Shown: positions 7,474 to 13,720 of the stretch, in pieces
How positions within the stretch are numbered: the stretch's first letter is position 1
Layout of the letters: each line of letters starts with the position of its first letter
Notes under the pieces: generated by a model
What the model was told of the DNA's origin: nothing
What the model saw: the letters and a program-made list of their open reading frames with translations, nothing else
Databases searched by the model: none
From: Flavobacterium sp.
Lineage (GTDB): Bacteria; Bacteroidota; Bacteroidia; Flavobacteriales; Flavobacteriaceae
Direction: 5' to 3'
Length of the DNA: 13,720 nt
Assembly (NCBI GenBank): GCA_024709705.1
Contig: JANJWE010000228.1
Span: 1-13,720 of the forward strand
Program-made: the position numbers and the translations under genes

Positions 7474-7881
7474 ATGAAATCCGACATTACCATCCCAAAA
7501 GTTGAAAACGTCTTTCTAGCCGCCATCCAAGAGTGGAACGATGACTTTATGGATAACGTTTGGAATGTGTATTTGATTAACGACAGCGACTTCAAACTAG
7601 ACAGCGTCATGGTCGTATCCAAAGCTTTTGGAACAATAGACGGCGAAATGAAAAAAACATCGCTTTTGCGTCATGCTTTTATGGAAATTCCCTCTGTTTC
7701 GGCTGTAAAAATAGAAATGATTGAAGCCAGTGTTTTGGCCTTGAACAATGAATTCATGGTAACTTACTTCATTGGAAATACGTTATACGATAAAAAATTC
7801 ACTTTTAGAACCAATACCATCAACGAACGAGCAACGGAAGAAGTACCGGTTTTGTTTAAGAATGGGGTGGTGGTGAAGTAA
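7474..7881 (+). CDS. Small conserved protein of unknown function downstream of pheS
   Basis: The product has 135 residues, no signal peptide and no membrane segment. Alternating hydrophobic residues suggest a beta-rich fold (for example WNVYLINDSDFKLDSVMVVSK at 30-50 and FMVTYFIGNTLYDKKFTF at 94-111). The ATG at 7474 is the first in frame and lies 35 bases after the pheS stop, with the palindrome in between; this suggests co-transcription with pheS. I do not recognise a named family. From memory, proteins of similar length and N-terminus (MKSDI-IP) are common in flavobacteria as hypotheticals; this is unchecked. A role connected with PheS is not supported by anything in the sequence beyond adjacency. 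Confidence 0.75.
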   Translation: MKSDITIPKVENVFLAAIQEWNDDFMDNVWNVYLINDSDFKLDSVMVVSKAFGTIDGEMKKTSLLRHAFMEIPSVSAVKIEMIEASVLALNNEFMVTYFIGNTLYDKKFTFRTNTINERATEEVPVLFKNGVVVK

Positions 7882-7889
7882 AAGAATAT

Positions 7890-7964
7890 AGAACAAAGAG
7901 AAAAGAAAATAGACCAAAACTATAACTATCTTGTCTATTTTCTTTGTTCTTTAATCTATTTTCT
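7890..7964. terminator. Inverted repeat at a convergent junction, probable two-way terminator
   Basis: AGAAAATAGAC (7904-7914) pairs exactly with GTCTATTTTCT (7933-7943) across an 18-base loop. A further seven pairs form outside it, AGAACAA (7890-7896) with TTGTTCT (7944-7950), after a seven-base bulge on the left arm. A second copy of TCTATTTTCT lies at 7955-7964 and could pair with the same left arm instead. The element fills the gap between two convergent genes, so termination in both directions is the simplest role. The stems are AT-rich and the U-tracts are imperfect, so function is only inferred. Confidence 0.5.
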
Positions 7965-7970
7965 AAAAAA

Positions 7971-8966
7971 TTAATCCAATTTATCCGTTAATTTTTTAAA
8001 CACACTTTTCGGGTCTTTATTTTCGTATAAAATTTGATATACGGCATCAATAATTGGGGTTTTAGCTCCGTAGTCTTGGTTGAGTTTATAAGCACTTTTT
8101 ACAGCATAATACCCTTCGGCAACCATGCTCATTTCCATCATGGCACTTTTCACAGTGTAGCCTTTTCCAATCATATTTCCGAACATTCGGTTTCGAGAAA
8201 ATACAGAATATCCGGTTACCAATAAATCGCCCAAATAGGCAGAGTTATTGATGTTTCGTTTCATTTTATGCACTTTTCGAATGAATTTTTTCATTTCGCG
8301 AATGGCATTACTCATCAACAAGGCTTGAAAATTATCACCATAACCTAAACCGTGAGCCATTCCGGCGGCAATGGCATAGATATTTTTGAGCATCGCTGCA
8401 TATTCAGTTCCGATAATGTCGTCTGAAATTTTAGTTTTGATGTAATTGCTATTTAAATTTTGGGCTACAATTTTAGCTTTTGACGCATCAGCACACGCAA
8501 TGGTTAAATAGGAAAGTCGTTCTAAAGCCACCTCTTCTGCGTGACACGGACCGGTAATTACCCCAATGTTTTCGTATGGAATGTTGTATTGTTTATGAAA
8601 ATGTTCGCCTACAATTAAAAACGTTTCGGGAACGATTCCTTTGATGGCCGAAAAAATTATTTTATCGTTTAAGGATTCGGTTAATTTGGATAATTCAGCA
8701 CTTAAAAAGGCTGAAGGAATGGCAAAAACAAGCACATCGGCATACTTTACCGCTTCATTTATATCTGTTGTTAAGTGTAATTTTTTAGTATCAAATTCAA
8801 CGGAACTCAAGTAGTTAGGGTTGTGTTTCTCTGTTTTAATATGATCGATTGCGTTTTGATTTCGCATGTACCAACAGATTTGCGTTTGATTAACACAAAG
8901 CATTTTTGCTATGGCCGTAGCCCAGCTTCCGCCGCCAATTACAGCAAATTTTGGAGAATTGTTCAT
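7971..8966 (-). CDS. gpsA: NAD(P)-dependent glycerol-3-phosphate dehydrogenase
   Basis: GpsA reduces dihydroxyacetone phosphate to sn-glycerol 3-phosphate, the backbone for membrane phospholipids, in the cytoplasm. The 331-residue product has the usual length. The N-terminal Rossmann motif is GGGSWATAIAK (11-21). Family motifs follow in order: IFSAIKG with Lys109, GPCHAEEVA (139-147), KNIYAIAAGMAHGLGYGDN with the catalytic Lys at 194, LGDLLVT with Asp247, and SRNRMFG (257-263), which contacts the substrate phosphate. It starts at ATG 8964-8966, 27 bases after the preceding epimerase-like gene, and is the last gene of the - strand group. A possible -7 box lies in that gap. The assignment is firm. 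Confidence 0.95.
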   Translation of the reverse strand: MNNSPKFAVIGGGSWATAIAKMLCVNQTQICWYMRNQNAIDHIKTEKHNPNYLSSVEFDTKKLHLTTDINEAVKYADVLVFAIPSAFLSAELSKLTESLNDKIIFSAIKGIVPETFLIVGEHFHKQYNIPYENIGVITGPCHAEEVALERLSYLTIACADASKAKIVAQNLNSNYIKTKISDDIIGTEYAAMLKNIYAIAAGMAHGLGYGDNFQALLMSNAIREMKKFIRKVHKMKRNINNSAYLGDLLVTGYSVFSRNRMFGNMIGKGYTVKSAMMEMSMVAEGYYAVKSAYKLNQDYGAKTPIIDAVYQILYENKDPKSVFKKLTDKLD

Positions 8967-8982
8967 TTTATTGTTTAGTTTG

Positions 8983-8990
8983 TAAAGGTA
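8983..8990 (-). promoter_or_regulatory. gpsA: Possible -7 promoter box for gpsA
   Basis: Read on the - strand this is TACCTTTA, seven of eight against TAnnTTTG (the final G is A). It ends 16 bases before the gpsA ATG, a spacing similar to that of pheS. It could let the essential gpsA gene be transcribed independently of the operon upstream. The mismatch falls at a conserved position, so confidence is low. Confidence 0.3.
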
Positions 8991-8993
8991 AAT

Positions 8994-9794
8994 TTAACCT
9001 AAATTTTTAAATTGATAGTTTAAAATTTCAATCAATTTGTTGGATGAAACCGTTTTGCCTACAGAAGGTTGATTTTCATTGAATTGTGGTGGAGTTAAAT
9101 TTAATTCTAATGCTTTTTCAGTATAATATTTTTTTCGGGTGGGATGAAAGGGAGCTACAGCGTTTAAAACCGTATTCCACAATTTTTTTTCAATTATTTT
9201 TTGAATGATTTGGATACAATCTTGTTGATGAATTAAATTGATGGGAGCTTCCGGATTTTCAACATTATTTCTTGCCGCTAAAAATGTAATCGGATGACGG
9301 TCTTCACCAATTAATCCGCCAAATCGGAGAATTGTAGTTTGAAAATTTGAATTGTTTATAAGTAAATTTTCAACAACCAACAATTGTTTTCCGCTTTCTG
9401 TTTCTGGGTTTGGAATTGTTTCTTCAGTAACCATTTGATTTTCATCTGAATAAACTGAAGTAGAACTCACAAAAATCACTTTTTTAACGGATGATTTTTC
9501 GATAACCGGAATGAAATTTTCCATTTTCACAACAAAACTTTCATTGGAATTTCTTCTTAATCCGGGTGGAATAGTAATAATCAAAACCTCTGAATTATCT
9601 AAAAAAGTATCAATTTCAACCGAACCTTCATTCATTTGAAGCGAAATTAAATAGGGTGAAATGCCTTTACTTTTCAATATATCAAGTTTTGATTCATTTG
9701 AAGTTGAACCGTTTATAGCATAGCCCTTTTGGAGCAAATGTATCGCTAAAGGTAATCCCAACCAACCGCAACCTAAAATGCTAATTTGTTTCAA
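8994..9794 (-). CDS. Rossmann-fold epimerase-like protein (extended atypical SDR)
   Basis: The product has 266 residues. It opens with a dinucleotide-binding motif, GCGWLG (8-13), on the first strand ISILGCGWLGLPLA. Later come VIFVSSTSVYSDENQ (106-120), the equivalent of the SDR catalytic Ser/Thr region, and LRFGGLIGEDRHP (156-168). The usual YxxxK pair is not seen where expected: the stretch reads ETESGKQLLVVENLL (131-145). This resembles YeeZ-like atypical SDRs, which often lack the pair, so catalytic activity is uncertain. The start must be the TTG at 9792-9794: an in-frame TAA lies eight codons upstream with no ATG or GTG between, and the next in-frame ATG (residue 54) would delete the Rossmann motif. 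The gene overlaps the 3' end of the peptidase gene by 14 bases. The substrate is unknown. Confidence 0.82.
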   Translation of the reverse strand: MKQISILGCGWLGLPLAIHLLQKGYAINGSTSNESKLDILKSKGISPYLISLQMNEGSVEIDTFLDNSEVLIITIPPGLRRNSNESFVVKMENFIPVIEKSSVKKVIFVSSTSVYSDENQMVTEETIPNPETESGKQLLVVENLLINNSNFQTTILRFGGLIGEDRHPITFLAARNNVENPEAPINLIHQQDCIQIIQKIIEKKLWNTVLNAVAPFHPTRKKYYTEKALELNLTPPQFNENQPSVGKTVSSNKLIEILNYQFKNLG

Positions 9795-12165
9795 GACTGT
9801 CTTTTTGAGTGGTTATGGAATCTTTTGCAAGAATTGGAGTCTCTTGAATCGGCACCTCTAAGGTTTTCGATTTTTTTATTTTTTTCTTCACTACAATAGC
9901 ATCATTTAACACAAAAGGCATAGGAATGTAAGCATCGGGTCGTTTTGGAATACTAAATTGCGTGTTTTCTAACAAATCAAACGATGAAACCATAACATCT
10001 AATTCCAAGTTGTCGTCCTTTTGAATTTGAAAACTCAAGGTCAACGGTTTATTGTTGATGGGATAATAATTCAAAAGGTTCGATTTTTTTCGTTTGAAAA
10101 TGCTTCCTTTTTGGTTGATGTTTTTAACTCCATTGGCTTTTAAATGATGAATCTCAAGATTTTCGGGTGCAAATACATCAATACGATTTACATTTCGGTT
10201 GGCATCAATTTTTAAAGTAATAGCTCTTTGATTGCCCACCACAGTGTCTCTTAAAAATGTAAATAGGGGTTGGGCAATATTTTTTTTAGGAGCTTCAGCT
10301 GAATATCGGTAACCCGAATTGTATTTACTTGATAGTCCATGTTGATTAAGACTGTTTTCTAGAGTTGGATTTTCTCCTAAATAATTTTTAGTCCAGGGGT
10401 CTAAAACAGTATCGTAGGTGGTCCAAAATGCCTGATTACTATCTGCATTGTAAACATATAAAAGACTGTTTGGCTTGCCTTTTCCTTTTTCAAAATCACT
10501 TTCTATATGGGCTTTGATAAAAAATCCGATGCTAATAAAAAATAAAAAAGTACCCCAATAACTTTTTTTGGGATAATCTCCAAATATCGGGAGAAGGAGC
10601 GTAAAAGTAAATACAACCAAAATAGCACTGCCGGGTAACATTTTGAGTCCCAATCCTACAGGGAATAATTGTATAAAAGGAACAAAAAGAAACAAAGCAG
10701 GTATACTTAATGCGAGACTAAAAAACGCGTTTGATTTTTCTTTAAAAACAGAATAAGCTAATAAAAATATACTAAAGTAAAGCGGAATTATAAAAAAACA
10801 AGCTCCTTTTAAATACAAACAAAGAAAAAGATTTAGAATAAACCATAGAAATATTGGAGCTACAAAATGGCTGGGTAAGTTTTTACTTTTAGTAAATTTT
10901 GCATAAATCCAAAAACAAATAGCTAGAGCCAACATAACAAAAGCCATGCTATAGCTGTGACCATTGTAAGTAAAACCGTGAAGCATGTCTTGGTATTGAG
11001 GATAGATTGCAAGGATAAGTTTCCAACCTAAAAAGGAGGAGAGACCAACCACAACTAAAGCGAAAATCAAAGGGACAAAACCTTTAATTACTTCATTAAA
11101 ATCGAGTACATGCTTACCCAATCCGAGAATTACAGTAGTTATAAAAAGTACAAATGCAATACTTAAGAGTGGAATATTCCATGAGAAAGGATAATGAAAA
11201 AAACCAATAGGCGTACTAAAGTAAACTTGTTCTTTATCGGTTTTGAGTTGGTTTAAATCTGCTGAGGCGTAGTACTTTAAAAGAGGCATTAAATAGGTAG
11301 ATTGGTGTTCTACGGATTCTGGAGTTAGGTTTTCAAAATTATCTTGAACGGTATGATAATCAAAATGATCGTCAATAAAGGCAAAATTAAATCCGGGAAT
11401 ATCAGCTTTCTCTTGAAAAGCGGTTAAATCTGTATCATTTGGGAGCATTTTGTAAATGCTGTACATCAAGGAATTAGATACGGGGTATTTGGGATTGGCT
11501 TCACTAAAAGTTTTTATTAAGTTGGCATTTCCGCCATTGGTCTCGGCTAACATCATGGATGGTCCTGCTGTTCCACGTGCTTCAAAATTAATGACCAAGC
11601 CTACTTCTTTTGCCCAAGGATGTTCGGAGGCAAAAGCATAAGCACCGTTTAAACCCAATTCTTCTGCATCAGAAAAAACAATAATGATGTCGTTTTTTGG
11701 AGTTTTATTAGTGTGTAAATAAGCCCTTATTCCCTCCAAAATCACACCCAAACCATTGGCGTCGTCACTGGCACCATAGGATTTACTGTGAGGGGCACTG
11801 TCAAAGTGAGTGAGTAAAAGTAAGGCTTTAGATGAGTCATAACCTTCTATTTTGGCAATTACATTTTGTGTTTCCACAAGATTATTCCATTTGCTAAGAA
11901 TAGTGCTTTTTTGGATTTGTGTTTCGAGTCCCAATTTTTGCAATTCATCATTGAGATATTTTAAAACAGTACTATGATAAGGAGACCCTATGTAATGAGG
12001 TTCTTTTGAGATTATTTCAATGTGTTTGAGTGCTCGTTGGGTTGAAAATTCAGAAAGAGCTACTTCGCCTTTAGAATAGTCAGAGGGCATCATTCGATAA
12101 AAAACAAAGGAAATAATTCCTAATAGCAGAATGGTAAGTATAACAGAGAGTTGGTTTTTTTTCAT
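9781..12165 (-). CDS. Membrane-anchored M28-family zinc aminopeptidase
   Basis: The 794-residue product starts with a signal anchor (about 7-23). The M28 peptidase domain (about 40-300) has all expected zinc ligands and catalytic residues: His120 in LLTHFDS, Asp134 in YGASDDANGLG, Glu168-Glu169 in FSDAEELG, Glu195 in NFEARG, and His271 in DYHTVQDN. About eight hydrophobic segments follow between residues 330 and 551. A soluble C-terminal part of about 240 residues is probably periplasmic and ends in a polar, Lys/Thr-rich tail. This layout resembles vacuolar Pff1-type membrane peptidases and many Bacteroidota M28 proteins, so it probably trims peptides outside the cytoplasmic membrane. The ATG at 12165 lies 25 bases after the zinc-ribbon gene. 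The substrate is unknown. Confidence 0.88.
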   Translation of the reverse strand: MKKNQLSVILTILLLGIISFVFYRMMPSDYSKGEVALSEFSTQRALKHIEIISKEPHYIGSPYHSTVLKYLNDELQKLGLETQIQKSTILSKWNNLVETQNVIAKIEGYDSSKALLLLTHFDSAPHSKSYGASDDANGLGVILEGIRAYLHTNKTPKNDIIIVFSDAEELGLNGAYAFASEHPWAKEVGLVINFEARGTAGPSMMLAETNGGNANLIKTFSEANPKYPVSNSLMYSIYKMLPNDTDLTAFQEKADIPGFNFAFIDDHFDYHTVQDNFENLTPESVEHQSTYLMPLLKYYASADLNQLKTDKEQVYFSTPIGFFHYPFSWNIPLLSIAFVLFITTVILGLGKHVLDFNEVIKGFVPLIFALVVVGLSSFLGWKLILAIYPQYQDMLHGFTYNGHSYSMAFVMLALAICFWIYAKFTKSKNLPSHFVAPIFLWFILNLFLCLYLKGACFFIIPLYFSIFLLAYSVFKEKSNAFFSLALSIPALFLFVPFIQLFPVGLGLKMLPGSAILVVFTFTLLLPIFGDYPKKSYWGTFLFFISIGFFIKAHIESDFEKGKGKPNSLLYVYNADSNQAFWTTYDTVLDPWTKNYLGENPTLENSLNQHGLSSKYNSGYRYSAEAPKKNIAQPLFTFLRDTVVGNQRAITLKIDANRNVNRIDVFAPENLEIHHLKANGVKNINQKGSIFKRKKSNLLNYYPINNKPLTLSFQIQKDDNLELDVMVSSFDLLENTQFSIPKRPDAYIPMPFVLNDAIVVKKKIKKSKTLEVPIQETPILAKDSITTQKDSLETN

Positions 12166-12190
12166 GGTTGTGTTGTAAAGTGGGTATAAT

Positions 12191-12538
12191 TTAGTGGTCT
12201 TTTTTGACTAACATAAAAAAGTCGTTTTCCAAAGCCATATAGCCTTGATCATACAAAAAACGATAGGTGTTTCCAGTTTTGGTATGTAAAATGGATGTAA
12301 AAAACTCAAAATCGAAACCCTTACTCAAGAGTTTAGATTTGGTGGTTTTGCTTTTGCCTTCCTGATTTAACTCACACAAAATACGATAATTTTTCCGCAG
12401 CTTGTTGTTGATGTTTCGCATCAAATTGTTGCTGTCTTTGTTCATTTTGTTGTTGTAGGCATTTCTACAACCGTCGCTACAAAACTTTTTGTCTTCGCGA
12501 CCGATGATTTTTTCACCACATTCTAAACAGTTTTTCAT
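12191..12538 (-). CDS. Small zinc-ribbon protein of unknown function
   Basis: The product has 115 residues. An N-terminal zinc-ribbon has the pattern CxxC-x12-CxxxC, with Cys4, Cys7, Cys20 and Cys24 (KFCSDGCRNAYNNK around the second pair), similar to DUF2116-type ribbons. The next stretch (about 28-70) is helical and rich in Asn, Lys and Arg, which would suit nucleic-acid or ribosome contact. The C-terminal 45 residues (about 71-115) contain aromatic positions (FDFEFFTSIL, YRFLYDQGYM) and end in a small hydrophobic strand. There is no signal peptide, so it is cytoplasmic. It sits six bases after the acetyltransferase/hydrolase gene and 25 before the peptidase, inside the putative operon. I do not know a function; the zinc ribbon is clear. 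Confidence 0.8.
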   Translation of the reverse strand: MKNCLECGEKIIGREDKKFCSDGCRNAYNNKMNKDSNNLMRNINNKLRKNYRILCELNQEGKSKTTKSKLLSKGFDFEFFTSILHTKTGNTYRFLYDQGYMALENDFFMLVKKDH

Positions 12539-12544
12539 ATCATC

Positions 12545-13720
12545 TTACTTCAGTTTCTTAATATTATACAAATCGTGTCTTCTATCCTTCAAAATTCGAA
12601 CCGTTCCAAATTCATGTAAATGTTTCAGTAAATCCAAATCAACATCCACAATTAAGGTCATTTCAGTATTGGGGGTGGCTTCGGCTTTGATTCCATTACT
12701 GGGAAAAGCAAAATCAGATGGTGTAAAAACCGCCGATTGAGCATATTGGATATCCATGTTGTTTACTTTTGGTAAGTTGCCCACACAACCGGCAATGGCC
12801 ACATAACATTCGTTTTCAATAGCTCGAGATTGAGCACAATGTTTCACGCGTGTGTAACCGTTTTGAGTATCAGTCAAAAACGGTACAAAGAGAATATTCA
12901 TTCCTTCATCAGCCATAAGACGGGACAATTCCGGAAACTCCACATCATAACAAATCATGATACCAATTTTTCCGCAATCGGTATCAAAGGTTTTTATTTG
13001 CGAACCGCCTTTCATACCCCAATGCAATGATTCGTTGGGTGTGATGTGGATTTTGGTGTACATTTCGCTACTTCCATCACGTTTACATAAAAAACCAACA
13101 TTGTACAAAACCCCATTTTCCAGATACGGCATACTTCCCGTAATGATGTTGATGTTATAGGAAATAGCATACTCTTGAAATTTTTTTCGGATGGGATCAG
13201 AATGTTTGGCTAGTTCACGAATCGCATCAGCTTCTGATAGATGGTTGTAATCGGCCATCAGGGGAGCGGTAAATAATTCCGGAAAAAGAGCAAAATCACT
13301 TCCATAACCGGAAACTACATCAATAAAAAATTCGGCTTGTTCAAAAAGTTGTTCTAAATTGTTTAGCGGACGCATTTGCCATTGAATCAATCCTAATCGT
13401 ATCACACTTTTTTTGAGGTTGATTAAATTGGGATTTTCATCATAATAGATATTGTTCCATTCCATTAAAACCGCATATTCGTTGGAACTGGTGTCGCCAA
13501 CCAAATAGTTTTTCATGATTTTTTTTACGTGAAAATCATTGCTGATTTGAAAAGATAAAACCGGATCATATAATTCTTTCTGTTTTACTTTTTCAATGTA
13601 TTGTTTAGGCGTAAATTCTTCTTTGTAATCAATGTAATTCGGAATTCTTCCGGCAAATATGATAGATTTTAAATTCAATTGTTCGCACAATTCTTTTCGT
13701 GCATCATACAGCCTTCTGCC
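12545..13720 (-). CDS. GNAT acetyltransferase/carbon-nitrogen hydrolase fusion (5' end outside the window)
   Basis: The frame is open through the right edge (391 visible residues), so the TTG at 13688-13690 is not the start. The first visible residues (GRRLYDARKEL) look like the acetyl-CoA-binding loop and helix of a GNAT domain, followed by IIFAGRIPNY. From about residue 107 a nitrilase-superfamily domain begins (VIRLGLIQWQM). It has the full Glu-Lys-Cys triad: Glu148 in LFPELF, Lys223 in MYTKIHITPNE, and Cys257 in MICYDVEFPE. Known fusions of this kind have about 500 residues, so about 120 lie outside the window. The hydrolase should cleave a C-N amide bond and the GNAT domain should acylate an amine; neither substrate can be read from sequence. 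The gene is the first visible member of the - strand operon. Confidence 0.9.
   Translation of the reverse strand, partial: GRRLYDARKELCEQLNLKSIIFAGRIPNYIDYKEEFTPKQYIEKVKQKELYDPVLSFQISNDFHVKKIMKNYLVGDTSSNEYAVLMEWNNIYYDENPNLINLKKSVIRLGLIQWQMRPLNNLEQLFEQAEFFIDVVSGYGSDFALFPELFTAPLMADYNHLSEADAIRELAKHSDPIRKKFQEYAISYNINIITGSMPYLENGVLYNVGFLCKRDGSSEMYTKIHITPNESLHWGMKGGSQIKTFDTDCGKIGIMICYDVEFPELSRLMADEGMNILFVPFLTDTQNGYTRVKHCAQSRAIENECYVAIAGCVGNLPKVNNMDIQYAQSAVFTPSDFAFPSNGIKAEATPNTEMTLIVDVDLDLLKHLHEFGTVRILKDRRHDLYNIKKLK

Overview
The window looks like chromosomal DNA of a flavobacterium-like member of the Bacteroidota. The DNA is AT-rich, Shine-Dalgarno sequences are largely absent, start sites are preceded by the Bacteroidota -7 promoter box (TAnnTTTG), and a Bat (Bacteroides aerotolerance) gene cluster is present. 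These support phylum and class only; I cannot name the species. The window is densely coding: no stretch over 300 bases lacks a gene, and the longest gaps are about 120, 83 and 89 bases (around 5860-5978, 6336-6418 and 7882-7970).

Left block, + strand, 1-5360: the tail of an upstream gene, then batA, batB, batC, batD and batE. Spacing ranges from 4-base overlaps to about 15-base gaps, so this is one operon. BatA and BatB are membrane-anchored von Willebrand A proteins with complete metal-binding motifs. BatC and BatE carry TPR repeats, and BatD is a large exported membrane protein. Together they are expected to form an envelope complex. Its molecular function is not firmly established. The MoxR ATPase and DUF58 genes that usually precede it would lie left of the window.

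Middle block, 5344-7881: a CvpA-family membrane protein gene on the - strand, whose 3' end overlaps batE. It is followed on the + strand by a small conserved protein, pheS (phenylalanyl-tRNA synthetase alpha chain), and another small protein without recognised function. Two good -7 boxes are visible here, one before the first small gene and one before pheS. Three short repeat structures sit in the gaps: a 7-base tandem repeat at the pheS promoter, a 19-base palindrome after pheS, and a large inverted repeat at the convergent junction with gpsA.

Right block, - strand, 13720-7971: read in transcription order, a GNAT acetyltransferase/carbon-nitrogen hydrolase fusion (cut by the window edge), a small zinc-ribbon protein, a large membrane M28 metallopeptidase, a Rossmann-fold epimerase-like protein and gpsA (glycerol-3-phosphate dehydrogenase). 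Gaps are 6 to 27 bases, with one 14-base overlap, so this is probably one transcription unit, with a possible extra promoter before gpsA. The products do not form one obvious pathway.

I found no clear undescribed system, mobile element, CRISPR array, tRNA or rRNA. The points most worth a second look are the short intergenic repeats, two genes whose start codons are easily misplaced, and the three small proteins of unknown function.
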